From NCBI RefSeq assembly GCF_022763245.1, contig NZ_JALEGV010000012.1:372001-436000 (forward strand): a stretch of DNA of 64,000 nucleotides. Reading direction: 5' to 3'. Position numbers and translations under genes: made by a program. This DNA is from Oricola sp. GTDB lineage: Bacteria > Pseudomonadota > Alphaproteobacteria > Rhizobiales > Rhizobiaceae. The notes under the pieces are model-generated. The model saw nothing but the letters and a program-made list of their open reading frames with translations. It was not told the origin of the DNA and made no database searches. Shown here one piece after another: positions 19,351 to 30,205 of this stretch (within the stretch, counting starts at the first letter, position 1; every line of letters starts with the position of its first letter).

Positions 19351-21291
<1,941 letters not shown>

Positions 21292-21401
21292 CTCGTTCTC
21301 TTGTCCTCGCCGCTCGCGGTGCAGCGGCCGTTCTTGTCCTCAAACATAGGCGTCAACATGGCCATTGCCAAGGAGACCACGCGCTTCTGCGACGTTTCTG
21401 A

Positions 21402-22517
21402 TCATTCAGGGTAACCGTAGGGGTAACCGGCAAGCGGCGGCGGCGGAAAAGACGGTTCCCCGGTGCGCGCCGCCAGCGCGGCTGCCGCTGCGAAGTCCGG
21501 GCTCGGAATGAGTTCGTCGAACCCGTGGCCGGCCTCGCGCCTGTTCCGCGCCTCGCGGCCGATGCGGACGCCGCCGCGGGTCTTCTGCAGCAGGCATCCC
21601 GCGACCGTCATGCCCGTCCCGGACGCCCCCTCGGTCACGAAGGCCGTGACCTTCTCCAGCACACTCTGAGCCGGCAGATAGGCCCCCTGCCCGACCCAGT
21701 TCAACACGATCGCGAGAGACAGGCCGAACCCCGCGCGCCCGATCGCCGACGGGTCGGTCAAATCGGCACTGCGCCCGCTTGGATCGAACCGCCAGATCGC
21801 GTGATCGCTCAGCACCACGGCGGCGGCTTCGGCCTCGGCGCGCCTCGTCTCGAAGCTTTGCCGGAAACTGGCCGGGTCCGCGACAGCGCCCGCCTCGCCC
21901 TGCCGAACGCGCACCCGCTCGAAACGCGCGTCGCGATTGGAAGGATCCTCGATCCAGCCCTGATCTCGGCCGGTCAGCCAGGCGCGCAGGTCGTCGCGTC
22001 GGCAGCCGATCAGCGGGCGCACGAACCATGTCTCGCGCCGATAGAGCGTTGCCGGCGCGATCCCGGAAAGCCCCCGCCCGGCGCCCCGCGCCGCGCGCAT
22101 CGCGACGGTCTCCGCCTGGTCGTCGAGCGTGTGTCCGGTCAGAACGATCCCTGCGCCGGCATCCGCGGCCGCTTGCCCGAGCAGCCGGTAGCGCGCCGCC
22201 CGAGCGGCGGCCTGCAGCCCCGCCGCAGGCTTGTCGTCCTGCCAGCGTTTGACGATGTGCTCGACGCCGAGCCCGGCGCAAAACTCGCCGGCCTGCACGG
22301 CCTCGCGCGCGGATTCAGGCCGCAAGCCATGGTCGACGGTCACGGCCAGCAGACGCTCCGTCTCGCCGCGCGCGGCGAAATGATCGCGCGCAAGACACGT
22401 CAAGGCCGTGGAGTCACCGCCACCGGAAAGGGCGATCACGATCCTGGCGTTCGAACCGAATTGAATGGAGGAAAAGACGCGCCCGGCAGGCGCGGAAACG
22501 CGGTCGCTGTTCAGCAC
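21402..22517 (-). CDS. tilS: tRNA(Ile)-lysidine synthase
   Basis: Puts lysine on C34 of tRNA-Ile(CAU) so that it reads AUA. It has 371 residues, shorter than the E. coli enzyme. The PP-loop SGGGDS is at 31-36; HGLRPESAREA, GHTLDDQAET and the DPSNRD segment are family hallmarks. Its first codons overlap the end of cpoB by 7 nt, so translation is probably coupled, and ftsH follows. The C-terminal part (FIVTEGASG... to PYGYPE) is short and less conserved, as in other alphaproteobacteria. Confidence 0.94.
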   Translation of the reverse strand: MLNSDRVSAPAGRVFSSIQFGSNARIVIALSGGGDSTALTCLARDHFAARGETERLLAVTVDHGLRPESAREAVQAGEFCAGLGVEHIVKRWQDDKPAAGLQAAARAARYRLLGQAAADAGAGIVLTGHTLDDQAETVAMRAARGAGRGLSGIAPATLYRRETWFVRPLIGCRRDDLRAWLTGRDQGWIEDPSNRDARFERVRVRQGEAGAVADPASFRQSFETRRAEAEAAAVVLSDHAIWRFDPSGRSADLTDPSAIGRAGFGLSLAIVLNWVGQGAYLPAQSVLEKVTAFVTEGASGTGMTVAGCLLQKTRGGVRIGREARNRREAGHGFDELIPSPDFAAAAALAARTGEPSFPPPPLAGYPYGYPE

Positions 22518-23428
22518 TGCGCCTTGGCGCGTTCGGCGCGGATGCGGCTGCGGACCGTGTCCGACATGCGCGGATAGTTGGTTTCGGCGTCCGCGAAGGT
22601 GACGCAGGCGACGTCCCGGTCGCCGAGCTCATACATGATCTGGCCGATCTTGAGCAGCGTTTCGGGGGCTTTCTGCGTGTCGGGATAGTCCCGCCGCAAG
22701 CCGATGAAATCTTCGGCCGCCTCCTGCAGGCGCCCCTGCGCGCGCACGCTCTCGGCCAGCCAGAAACGGGCGTCGGCCACCAGCGGATCGTTCGGGAACA
22801 GTTCGACGAAGGAGCGGAAAACCCCCTCGGCGATGTTGTAGTCGCCATTCAGCACCTGGCGGTAGCCTTCGCGATAATAGGCTTCCGGATCGTCGGGCAC
22901 CGAGACGCTGGCCACCGCCTCGCCGTCGATCGCCGAATCGATCTTCTGCTGGGAGAAATCGACCGAGCCGTCGACCACATTGCCGTTGCCGTCGATCGTC
23001 AGCGTGCCGAGATCGCGCGGCTGGGCCGCCGGCGTGTGGATGCCCGCGACGCGCCCGTCCGGAGCAGTCGGCGTTTCCGCCGGCTGCTGGATGGGAGCCG
23101 CCGCAGATTGCTGCGGCTCCTCGGCGGGCTTCGGCTCCAGCGACGCCTTGTCGTCGGACCCCGGCTGGCCGCCCTCAAGTTCCTGGAAACGGAACTCGTT
23201 GTTTTCCTGCATCCGGCGCAACTGCTCCTGCAGCTCGAGAAGCTGGAACGTCAGTTCCTCCACTCTGCCGTTGAGCTGGCGCACCTGCTCCTCGAGCTGG
23301 TAGACGCGCGGATCGTTGACCTGCGCCACCTCGTAGCTGCCCGGCGGCAGCGCGCGCACCTCGGCCGCCTGCGCGCCGCACGTGGCCATCACCACCGCCA
23401 GCAGCGTCGCGTTGAACAATTTCGGCAT
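22511..23428 (-). CDS. cpoB: Tol-Pal system periplasmic coordinator CpoB (YbgF)
   Basis: Periplasmic protein that links the Tol-Pal machine with peptidoglycan synthesis during division. From the ATG at 23428 it has 305 residues; an ATG 9 nt upstream is possible, but GGATGG sits well for 23428. Signal peptide MPKLFNATLLAVVMATCGAQ (cleavage about 21). A coiled coil (about 35-75, YQLEEQVRQLNGRVEELTFQ) is followed by a disordered Pro/Ala/Gln linker (80-150) and C-terminal TPR repeats (about 180-300, AYYREGYRQVLNGDYNIAEG). It is after pal, with a hairpin terminator between. Confidence 0.93.
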   Translation of the reverse strand: MPKLFNATLLAVVMATCGAQAAEVRALPPGSYEVAQVNDPRVYQLEEQVRQLNGRVEELTFQLLELQEQLRRMQENNEFRFQELEGGQPGSDDKASLEPKPAEEPQQSAAAPIQQPAETPTAPDGRVAGIHTPAAQPRDLGTLTIDGNGNVVDGSVDFSQQKIDSAIDGEAVASVSVPDDPEAYYREGYRQVLNGDYNIAEGVFRSFVELFPNDPLVADARFWLAESVRAQGRLQEAAEDFIGLRRDYPDTQKAPETLLKIGQIMYELGDRDVACVTFADAETNYPRMSDTVRSRIRAERAKAQC

Positions 23429-23529
23429 GAAAACCATCCTGACTGGAAACCCCGCTTCTCAAGAAAATCGCCGCTCACGCATGTATCATTATGCAATCGA
23501 GTTCGACAAAACTTTGTCTTCGCCAAACA

Positions 23530-23556
23530 GCAAAAAAGCGGCCGAAGCCGCTTTTC
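23530..23556 (-). terminator. Hairpin terminator between pal and cpoB
   Basis: AAAAGCGGC, TTCG loop and GCCGCTTTT on the minus strand, then TTGCTG. It lies 34 nt after the pal stop codon. Because cpoB continues on the same strand, it may attenuate transcription or mean that cpoB has a separate promoter. Confidence 0.78.
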
Positions 23557-23589
23557 TGTGGATGGTGATTTTCAAGCAGAGCGCCGCGA

Positions 23590-24093
23590 TCAGGCTCCGG
23601 GACCGCCGAGCACCGTGACGGCGCGCCGGTTCTGCGACCAGCAGGAAATGTCGTCGCAGGTCGCCACCGGGCGTTCCTTGCCGTAGGAGATCGTGCGCAG
23701 GCGGCCGCCATTGACGCCGCGCGAGACAAGATAGTCGCGCGCCGCTGCCGCACGCCGGGCGCCCAGCGCGATGTTGTATTCGCGCGTGCCCCGCTCGTCG
23801 GCATGGCCTTCGATGGTGATCGTGAAGCTGGGATACTGCGCCAGCCACTGCGCCTGGCGCGCCAGCGTCTGCTGGGCGTCGGCACGAAGCGCCGCGGAAT
23901 CGGTGTCGAAGAAGATCCGGTCGCCGACATTGACCGTGAAGTCCTGCGGCGTGCCCGGCACGGCGCTGCCGCTCAGTCCCAGCTCGGCGGCGCTGTTCGG
24001 CAACGGCTTCTTGCCGGCGCAGCCGCTCAGCGCGAGGACGGCGACGAGGCCGGTCACAGCGAGCGAGATGGGGGAGTTTGAAATTCGGCGCAT
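23590..24093 (-). CDS. pal: Peptidoglycan-associated lipoprotein Pal
   Basis: Outer-membrane lipoprotein that binds peptidoglycan and TolB. It has 167 residues: a lipoprotein signal peptide with lipobox LSGC (Cys25), a short linker, and an OmpA-like domain (about 60-165). FDTDSAALRADAQQTL and EGHADERGTREYNIALGARR are the peptidoglycan-binding motifs. It is downstream of tolB, 158 nt apart, and that gap carries a long inverted repeat. Confidence 0.96.
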   Translation of the reverse strand: MRRISNSPISLAVTGLVAVLALSGCAGKKPLPNSAAELGLSGSAVPGTPQDFTVNVGDRIFFDTDSAALRADAQQTLARQAQWLAQYPSFTITIEGHADERGTREYNIALGARRAAAARDYLVSRGVNGGRLRTISYGKERPVATCDDISCWSQNRRAVTVLGGPGA

Positions 24094-24148
24094 CGCCGGC
24101 TCTCCTGGTATTTGAACGAATTCGTTGATGCTCTGGTAACCCTGTCGC

Positions 24149-24180
24149 GGTTAACCGCCGCTCAAGAAACGCGGTTAACC
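24149..24180. promoter_or_regulatory. Perfect 10-bp inverted repeat between tolB and pal
   Basis: GGTTAACCGC (24149-24158) and GCGGTTAACC (24171-24180) with a 12-nt spacer. CGCGGTTAACC also occurs twice as a direct repeat (24147 and 24170). Each arm holds TTAA, the CtrA half-site, but the spacing is not the consensus. It lies 56-87 nt upstream of the pal start codon, so it may be a promoter element for pal or a transcript hairpin. Confidence 0.5.
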
Positions 24181-24251
24181 AATCGTGAATCGTCAGCGCC
24201 CCTGCCGCGATATGGCCAAAATACGGCGACTTGCGGGCGAATCGGACCCGC

Positions 24252-25565
24252 CTACTCCAGAAGCGGCGACCACGCCGGATCGGAACCGAATTCCGGCGTC
24301 TTGATCAGGCGCTCGTTCCGGCCGGTCAGGTCGATCGTGTAGAGCTGCGGCCCGCCGCTGCCTGCCGCCTGGCGGAAGAACATCAGCACGCGGCCGTTCG
24401 GCGCCCAGGTCGGCCCCTCATTGTGGAAGCCGGTCGTCAGGATGCGCTCGCCCGATCCGTCCGGACGCATCACGCCGATGGAGAACTGGCCGCCCGACTG
24501 CTTGGTGAAGGCGATCAAGTCGCCACGCGGAGACCAGACCGGCGTCGAATAGGAGCCGTTGCCGAACGAGATACGCTGCGGCTCGCCGCCGCTGGCGTTC
24601 ATCACGTAGAGCTGCTGGCGCCCGCCGCGGTCGGATTCGAACACCACCCGGCTGCCGTCCGGCGAGAAGGAGGGCGACGTGTCGATCGCGTTGGAATTGG
24701 TCAGACGCGTCGTGCGGCGGGTGCGCAGGTCCATCGAGTAGATGTTGGCGTTGCCGCCCTGCTGCAGGCTCATGATAACCTGCTGCCCGTCGGGCGAGAA
24801 GCGCGGCGAGAACGTCATGCCGGGGAAGTCGCCGACAAGCTCGCGCTGCCCGGTCTCCAGTTGCAAGAGATAGACCTTCGGCTCGCCGCCGGCGAAATCC
24901 ATGTAGGTGATCTCCTGGCGCGTCGGCGAGAAGCGCGGCGTCAGCACGATGTTGTCGCCGCGGGTCAGGAACCGCACATTGGCGCCGTCCTGATCCATGA
25001 TCGCCAGCCGCTTGACGCGCGCGTCACGCGGGCCGGATTCGGAGACGAACACGACACGGGTGTCGAAATAGCCTTTCTCGCCGGTCAGCCGCTGATAGAT
25101 GGTGTCGGCGATGATGTGGGCGACGCGCCGCCAGTTCTCGCGATTGGTGAAGAACTGTTCGCCGAGCATCTGCTCGCCGGCAAACGTGTCCCACAGGCGA
25201 AATTCGGCGCGCAGCCGCCCGCCGTCTTCCTCGACCACCCGGCCGATCACCAGCGCCTGCGCGTTGATCACCCGCCAGTCCGCGAAGCGCGGCGCGACGT
25301 CCGGATTGCTGACCTTCTCGATGAAGGCGGCCTTGCCGATCGGCGCGAACAGGCCCGAGCTCTTCAGGTCGGCGGCGATGACGCCGGAAATCTGCGCGCC
25401 GATGCCGTCGGACGAGATGAAATCCGTGATCGCGACCGGCAAAGGCTCGATATTGCCCTTGTTGATGTCGATCTCCACCAGCGCGCGCGCCGGCTGCCCG
25501 CCGATCGCCAATGCCGCCAGGGCCACCGTCACGAAGGCGATCAGTCGCCGGGTCAGTGTGTGCAT
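24252..25565 (-). CDS. tolB: Tol-Pal periplasmic beta-propeller protein TolB
   Basis: Periplasmic protein that connects Pal with the inner-membrane TolQRA motor. It has 437 residues from the ATG at 25565 (an in-frame extension of 13 codons upstream lacks a signal-peptide start). Signal peptide about 1-30 ([17 protein letters not shown]). The N-terminal anticodon-like domain runs to about 165. The C-terminal six-bladed propeller shows repeats such as [40 protein letters not shown] and [20 protein letters not shown]. It follows tolA after 55 nt. Confidence 0.97.
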   Translation of the reverse strand: MHTLTRRLIAFVTVALAALAIGGQPARALVEIDINKGNIEPLPVAITDFISSDGIGAQISGVIAADLKSSGLFAPIGKAAFIEKVSNPDVAPRFADWRVINAQALVIGRVVEEDGGRLRAEFRLWDTFAGEQMLGEQFFTNRENWRRVAHIIADTIYQRLTGEKGYFDTRVVFVSESGPRDARVKRLAIMDQDGANVRFLTRGDNIVLTPRFSPTRQEITYMDFAGGEPKVYLLQLETGQRELVGDFPGMTFSPRFSPDGQQVIMSLQQGGNANIYSMDLRTRRTTRLTNSNAIDTSPSFSPDGSRVVFESDRGGRQQLYVMNASGGEPQRISFGNGSYSTPVWSPRGDLIAFTKQSGGQFSIGVMRPDGSGERILTTGFHNEGPTWAPNGRVLMFFRQAAGSGGPQLYTIDLTGRNERLIKTPEFGSDPAWSPLLE

Positions 25566-25620
25566 CGGGTTTGGTCCTTCCTGTCCCTCGGTCGATTCGA
25601 GCATCGTTCGGGCGTCACGC

Positions 25621-26673
25621 TCAACGGAACATCACGCTCGGATCGAAATTCACCACCACATCCTGCCAGGCATCATATTTTTCCGGCGGCAGCTTGTAAC
25701 CCCGCTGGCCGCAAATCAGGATCGCCCGGCGCGCGCTTTCGTCGGCCGCGCGGTTGCCGGATGTCTTCGTCACCGTCGGCCGGCCGTCGACCATGCCTGA
25801 GCGGTCGAGCTTGAAACGGATCGAAACCTTCAGGTCGCCGGCGTCGAGCGCGGCGGGCGGGCTCCAGCAGGCCTGGATCTGGGCGCGCAGGGCGTCCATC
25901 TCGCTTTGCGTCAGTTCCGAGCCGCCGGTGTTCTGCCGGCCGCCGAACGACGCTTCCTGACGGGTGCGCTGCGCGCCGCCGCCCGACGCCTGTTCCTGGT
26001 TGAGCAGCGCGGCGACCTCGTCCTCCTTCGAAGGATTGTCCGGCGCGCGCGGCGCGGCCTGGGCCTGCTCGCGCTCCCGGGTCTCCTGTCGGCTGTCGGT
26101 TCGCGCCGTCTGCGCGGGCGGGCGCTCCGGCCGCTCGGCGGGCACCGGCACGGAATCGGGAATGCGCGATTGCGGCTCTTCGGGCAGCGGCTCGGCCGTC
26201 TCGATCACTTCCTTCACCGGGTCCGGTTCGACCGGCTGGCGCGGTTCGGGCAGCGCCGCCATCTCGGTGGTCGGCTCCGGCTTCGGTTCGGGCTGCGTGT
26301 CGAGCACCGGCTCCAGCGGACGGTCGGGCTCCGGCCGCGGCGCTTCCGACGGCTTCGGCAAAAGCGTCTGCTCCACCTCCACCGGCTTCTGCGTCTCCGT
26401 CTCGGGAGCGGCCTGATCGCGTTCCTTGTCGCCGACATTGACCGCGTCCTTGTCGACGGGCGGTTTCTCAGTCGGCACCGGCGCGGACGGCCCGTCCTTG
26501 CGGGCGTCTTCGGCGCCTTTCTGCACCTGCGTCAGTTCGGCAAGCGACACGAGCTCGACCGGAAGCGCTTCGACGTCCTGCACGTCGAAGGATTCGGGCG
26601 CGCTCAGCGACAGCATCCCCCAGGTGAGGAGGACCGCGTGGAGCAGGCCGGACGTGACGAGGCCAACGCGCAT
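25621..26673 (-). CDS. tolA: Tol-Pal inner-membrane spanning protein TolA
   Basis: Spans the periplasm from the inner membrane to Pal/TolB. It has 350 residues: one N-terminal transmembrane helix (about 4-25, [18 protein letters not shown]); a long middle region (50-250) rich in Pro, Glu, Arg and Gln rather than the alanine/lysine helix of E. coli TolA; and a C-terminal TonB/TolA-like domain (about 255-350; [37 protein letters not shown]) with two cysteines placed for a disulphide. It is 3 nt after tolR. Confidence 0.93.
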   Translation of the reverse strand: MRVGLVTSGLLHAVLLTWGMLSLSAPESFDVQDVEALPVELVSLAELTQVQKGAEDARKDGPSAPVPTEKPPVDKDAVNVGDKERDQAAPETETQKPVEVEQTLLPKPSEAPRPEPDRPLEPVLDTQPEPKPEPTTEMAALPEPRQPVEPDPVKEVIETAEPLPEEPQSRIPDSVPVPAERPERPPAQTARTDSRQETREREQAQAAPRAPDNPSKEDEVAALLNQEQASGGGAQRTRQEASFGGRQNTGGSELTQSEMDALRAQIQACWSPPAALDAGDLKVSIRFKLDRSGMVDGRPTVTKTSGNRAADESARRAILICGQRGYKLPPEKYDAWQDVVVNFDPSVMFR

Positions 26674-26676
26674 GCG

Positions 26677-27132
26677 TCAGCCATCCTTTTCCTGCAGGGT
26701 GACGAGGCCGAGATTGTGGAAACCGGCTTCGTTGATGCGGCCCATCACCTGCATGATGGTGCCGTAATCCGCTTTCTGGTCGCCGCGGATATAGATGCGT
26801 TCGTCATATCCGGTCTGGGCGATCGCCTCGAGCTTCGCCACGACCTCCTCGATCGGAATCTGCGTTTCCTGGATGTAGATCTCGCCGCCGTCGCGGATCG
26901 ACACCGTGATCGGCTGCGTGTCGGAATTGAGCGCCGAGGCGCGGCTTTCCGGCAGGTCGATCGGCACGCCGACGGTCAGAAGCGGCGCCGCCACCATGAA
27001 GATGATGAGCAGCACCAGCATCACGTCGACGAAGGGCGTGACGTTGATCTCCGACATCAGCGCCTTGCCGCGGCTGCGACGCCCGCGCCGGCCGGCGCGT
27101 CCGCCGCTTCCAGAGTTCAGTGACATGGCCAT
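26677..27132 (-). CDS. tolR: Tol-Pal motor protein TolR (ExbD family)
   Basis: Proton-channel partner of TolQ. It has 151 residues: a basic N-terminus (GGRAGRRGRRSRGKALMSEI), one transmembrane helix with the conserved Asp (NVTPFVDVMLVLLIIFMVAA), and a periplasmic domain ending in VMGRINEAGFHNLGLVTLQE. It lies 12 nt after tolQ and 3 nt before tolA. An in-frame ATG 6 nt downstream of the chosen start is equally possible. Confidence 0.96.
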   Translation of the reverse strand: MAMSLNSGSGGRAGRRGRRSRGKALMSEINVTPFVDVMLVLLIIFMVAAPLLTVGVPIDLPESRASALNSDTQPITVSIRDGGEIYIQETQIPIEEVVAKLEAIAQTGYDERIYIRGDQKADYGTIMQVMGRINEAGFHNLGLVTLQEKDG

Positions 27133-27144
27133 GGGATCACCCGT

Positions 27145-27873
27145 TTATTCGGCGGCCTGCGGACGCTGGCCGGCCGCGGCGCGCTCGTCGAGCTGGCGCG
27201 ACAGGATCGCCGAGAATTCGTCGGCGAAATCCTCCATGCGCGCGCTCAGCCGGGCCGCGTCCGAGGAAAGCTTGTTGTAGCCGATGACGGCGGGAATGGC
27301 CGCGACGAGGCCGAGCGCCGTCGCCAGAAGCGCCTCGGCGATACCCGGCGCGACGACGGCAAGATTGGTCGATTCCGACCCGGCGATCGCCTGGAAGGAG
27401 GTCATGATGCCGACCACCGTGCCAAACAGGCCGATGAACGGCGCCGACGAGCCGACCGAGGCGAGGAAGCCGAGCCGGTTTTCCACCGCCTCCATCTCGC
27501 GGGCCATCGCCACGTCCATCGCGCGGTCGATGCGGTTTTGAAGGCTGATCGGCGATTTCGCGCCGCGCTCGAAGCTCTTCTTCCATTCGCGCATCGCCGC
27601 GACGAACAGGGCGCCCATCCCGGTCGGCTTGCGGTCGGAGAGCGAGCGATAGAGCTCCTCAAGCGACTGGCCGGACCAGAACGTGTCCTCGAAGCGGTTG
27701 AAGGCCCGGCGCATGCGGCCATAGGCCAGCGTCTTGTCGATGATCACCGCCCAGGACCAGATCGAAGCGGCGAGAAGGCCGATCATCACGAGCTTGACGA
27801 CGAAGCCCGCCTGCATGAACAGCGCCCATAGCGACAGTTCGCCCCCTGGCGCGGCCAACCCGATTTGTTCCAT
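27145..27873 (-). CDS. tolQ: Tol-Pal motor protein TolQ (MotA/ExbB family)
   Basis: Inner-membrane stator that conducts protons and drives TolA. It has 242 residues with three transmembrane helices: about 18-40 (LFMQAGFVVKLVMIGLLAAS), about 145-168 (GSSAPFIGLFGTVVGIMTSF) and about 180-205 (VVAPGIAEALLATALGLVAA), plus a large cytoplasmic loop. It starts the tolQRAB-pal series, 205 nt after ybgC. Confidence 0.96.
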   Translation of the reverse strand: MEQIGLAAPGGELSLWALFMQAGFVVKLVMIGLLAASIWSWAVIIDKTLAYGRMRRAFNRFEDTFWSGQSLEELYRSLSDRKPTGMGALFVAAMREWKKSFERGAKSPISLQNRIDRAMDVAMAREMEAVENRLGFLASVGSSAPFIGLFGTVVGIMTSFQAIAGSESTNLAVVAPGIAEALLATALGLVAAIPAVIGYNKLSSDAARLSARMEDFADEFSAILSRQLDERAAAGQRPQAAE

Positions 27874-28038
27874 GTCCTGCTACCTCGAATTGCGGATTTG
27901 AGGTTGATGTCTCACCGATGCCTGCGTCCGCCTGATCCCGGCCAGGCGACCGTCACTGCGGCTTTCGGTGACGAATTAGGTCAAACAATGGCGTTGCGAA
28001 AGCCGAATTCAGGCTGACCTATTCATGAATCGTTATCG

Positions 28039-28053
28039 TTAACGTCTCGTTAG
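28039..28053. promoter_or_regulatory. Near-consensus CtrA site in the ybgC-tolQ gap
   Basis: TTAA-N7-TTAG (spacer CGTCTCG), one base off the CtrA consensus, about 165 nt upstream of the tolQ start codon. The 205-nt gap between ybgC and tolQ is AT-richer than the flanking genes and is long enough for a promoter, so tolQ may be transcribed separately from ybgC. Confidence 0.3.
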
Positions 28054-28078
28054 TGAAACGCGGTCAATTGCGTTCTTT

Positions 28079-28546
28079 TCATGACATTTCGTGTGGTTTC
28101 CCGGGCGTCTCGAACAGGACCGCCCACTCTTGGGGGAAGCGACGCGGTCGGCCCTCGGCGTTGATGACGGCCGCTTCGACCCGCGCCGTGACCAGCAGAT
28201 CGTCGCCCCGGCGGATCTCCTGCGCCATGCGGATGCGCGCCTTTCCGGTCTCGGCAACCTGTGTCCGGATCGTCAGGATGTCGTCAATGCGGGCGGCGGC
28301 GCGAAAGTCGATCTCCATGCGCCGCACGACCCAATAGAGTGTTTCGCCGGTCTGTCCGGCCTGCAGGTCCGTGTGGTGGACACCGAGAAGCCGCAGATAG
28401 TCCGACCGGCCGCGTTCGAGAAATTCCAGGTAGCGCGCGTGATAGACCGCGCCGGAAAAATCGGTGTCGGCATAATAGACGCGCGCCACCAATTCGTGGC
28501 CGCCGTCGATCATGCGGCCTGAAAGAAGGCCGTTTGCGTCATTCAT
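28079..28546 (-). CDS. ybgC: Tol-Pal-associated acyl-CoA thioesterase YbgC
   Basis: Hotdog-fold thioesterase, 155 residues from the ATG at 28546 with GGGA upstream; a TTG 6 nt earlier is an alternative. The active-site signature is YYADTDFSGAVYHARYLEFL with the catalytic Asp, followed by ERGRSDYLR. It hydrolyses short or medium acyl-CoA in other bacteria; its link with Tol-Pal and phospholipid enzymes is known but poorly understood. It stands ahead of tolQ as in most proteobacteria. Confidence 0.94.
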   Translation of the reverse strand: MNDANGLLSGRMIDGGHELVARVYYADTDFSGAVYHARYLEFLERGRSDYLRLLGVHHTDLQAGQTGETLYWVVRRMEIDFRAAARIDDILTIRTQVAETGKARIRMAQEIRRGDDLLVTARVEAAVINAEGRPRRFPQEWAVLFETPGKPHEMS

Positions 28547-28651
28547 CGCCAATCCCAGAGGTGATTGCGCCTGGCGGCACGCATCGATCGCGCCGTCAGG
28601 CGTTCATCTCCATGATTTGACGGTGTGGCGCAACCCCGTGGCGGTCAGCGC

Positions 28652-29251
28652 TCAGCCGGCATAGAAGTCGGGATCGTGCACGATGATCGCGAAACGGTCA
28701 GCCAGTTCCGCCAGCGCGACGCGGTGCACCTCGTCTGCCGTGATCACGCCGCCCGTCCCGTCCGGCAGGTCGCGCGTCGCGCAGGCCCCCGCGACGATCG
28801 TCGACATGAACCCGGCGTCGATTGCCGCGCGCGTCGTCGCGCTCACGCACATATGCGTCATGAACCCGACGATCAGCAGCTTACCGCGACCGGTCGCCTT
28901 GAGCGCGGCGTCGAGATCGGTTCCGGCAAAGGCGTTCGGCAGCGTTTTGCGGATCACCGTCTCGCCCTCCCGCGGCGCCAGATCGGCAATGATCGCGCCA
29001 CGCGCCGCGTCGAGATCGAATGGCCCGCCCGCCTGTCCGCGATGCACGATATGGATCACCGGCGCACCGGCCGCGCGCGCCGCGTCCAGCACGCGCTTGG
29101 CCTGCGCGACGGCGGCCGGTCCGCCCGGCAGCGCCAGCGGGCCGTCCAGATATTCATTCTGGCAATCGATCACCACCAGGCAGGCCTCGTCGAGCCGCGC
29201 CGGGCTGAGATCGGCCCCGGACAGTTCCAGAAGCGTCTTCGGATTGGACAT
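28652..29251 (-). CDS. Cysteine hydrolase, isochorismatase family
   Basis: Cytoplasmic hydrolase of 199 residues with the isochorismatase-like fold. The catalytic triad is visible as Asp29 (VVIDCQNEYLDGP), Lys102 (VIRKTLPNAF) and Cys135 (GFMTHMCVSATTRAA), and a cis-peptide loop precedes the cysteine. AGGAGAC lies just upstream of the ATG at 29251. Family substrates include nicotinamide, isochorismate, ureidoacrylate and N-carbamoyl compounds; the substrate here cannot be told. It is divergent from a LysR regulator that shares its promoter region. Confidence 0.92.
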   Translation of the reverse strand: MSNPKTLLELSGADLSPARLDEACLVVIDCQNEYLDGPLALPGGPAAVAQAKRVLDAARAAGAPVIHIVHRGQAGGPFDLDAARGAIIADLAPREGETVIRKTLPNAFAGTDLDAALKATGRGKLLIVGFMTHMCVSATTRAAIDAGFMSTIVAGACATRDLPDGTGGVITADEVHRVALAELADRFAIIVHDPDFYAG

Positions 29252-29311
29252 GACGTGTCTCCTTTTCGGATCGGTTCTACCACCCGCCCACACTTGCAAT
29301 CACGCAGCATG

Positions 29312-29339
29312 TTTGCAGTATGATCCTGCAAAATTGCAG
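29312..29339. promoter_or_regulatory. Candidate LysR operator between hydrolase and regulator
   Basis: TTTGCAG (29312-29318), 7-nt spacer, CTGCAAA (29326-29332): a perfect dyad of LysR-box size. CTGCAA (29326-29331) also pairs with TTGCAG (29334-29339), giving three overlapping half-sites. It lies in the 113-nt divergent gap, 26 nt before the GTG start of the regulator gene. Confidence 0.6.
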
Positions 29340-29364
29340 GCGCCGACAACGAAGGGAGCACGCC

Positions 29365-30201
29365 GTGGATTGGGACGACCTGCGGATCGCGGCTGCCCTG
29401 GCGCGCTCCGGCACCTATGCCGGCGCAGCCGCCGAACTCGGGCTCGACGCCACGACGGTCGCCCGCCGCATCGCCCGGCTGGAGGCCGCGTTCCCTTTTC
29501 CGCTGTTTCAGGCGACCGACGGCGGGCGCCATCCGACGGCTCAGGGCGCGAAGGTCCTCGCCCATGTCCATGCCATAACCGACCACGTCGCAGCCATCGG
29601 CGCGATTCCGTCGGAAGGCAGCGGCATTGTCGGCCATGTCCGGATCGCCGCGACCGCCAGCATCTGCGACACCGTGCTCGCGCCGCGCGCCGCCGAATTC
29701 CTGGACGCCCATGGCGGCCTGTCGCTGTCCATCCTCGCCTCCGACGCCAATGTCAGCTTCTCGCGTTACGAGGCCGACATCGCCATCCGCATGGCAAGGC
29801 CGCAGCGCGGCGGGTTCGTGATCCGCAGACTGGCCACTCTGCCGCTCGCGTTATGCGAGCCGGTCCGGTCCGACGGCGAAGCGGAGCCGATCGCCTGCGC
29901 CTATCCGGACAGCCTCTCCGAAACGCCGGAGATGATCGAGGCGGCACGCCTCGGCATCGCGCAAAAGGCCCGCTTCGTATCCAACAGCGCCGCGGCGATC
30001 CGAACCGTTCTGACGTCCGGCCGTGCCGTCGCCGTGCTTCCCGCCTTCGGGCGGGACCTCGCATCGCTTCCGGACGTCAACCGAACGCCGCTCGACCGCA
30101 GCCGCGAGGCGTGGCTCCTCATCCAGCCGCACCTGGCAAAAGACGCCGCGACGCGCGCGGTTGCCGACTGGATCGAGGCGTGTTTCGCGGCGATGGCGTA
30201 A
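29365..30201 (+). CDS. LysR-family transcriptional regulator
   Basis: DNA-binding regulator of 278 residues. The GTG at 29365 is chosen because AAGGGAGC lies 8 nt before it and because the protein then begins VDWDDLRIAAALARSGTYAG, the usual LysR helix-turn-helix entry; upstream codons would add non-homologous residues. The HTH covers about 1-60 (LGLDATTVARRIARLEAAF) and the periplasmic-binding-like effector domain about 90-270. By position it probably controls the divergent hydrolase and itself through the dyad in between. Confidence 0.92.
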   Translation: MDWDDLRIAAALARSGTYAGAAAELGLDATTVARRIARLEAAFPFPLFQATDGGRHPTAQGAKVLAHVHAITDHVAAIGAIPSEGSGIVGHVRIAATASICDTVLAPRAAEFLDAHGGLSLSILASDANVSFSRYEADIAIRMARPQRGGFVIRRLATLPLALCEPVRSDGEAEPIACAYPDSLSETPEMIEAARLGIAQKARFVSNSAAAIRTVLTSGRAVAVLPAFGRDLASLPDVNRTPLDRSREAWLLIQPHLAKDAATRAVADWIEACFAAMA

Positions 30202-30205
30202 GGCG

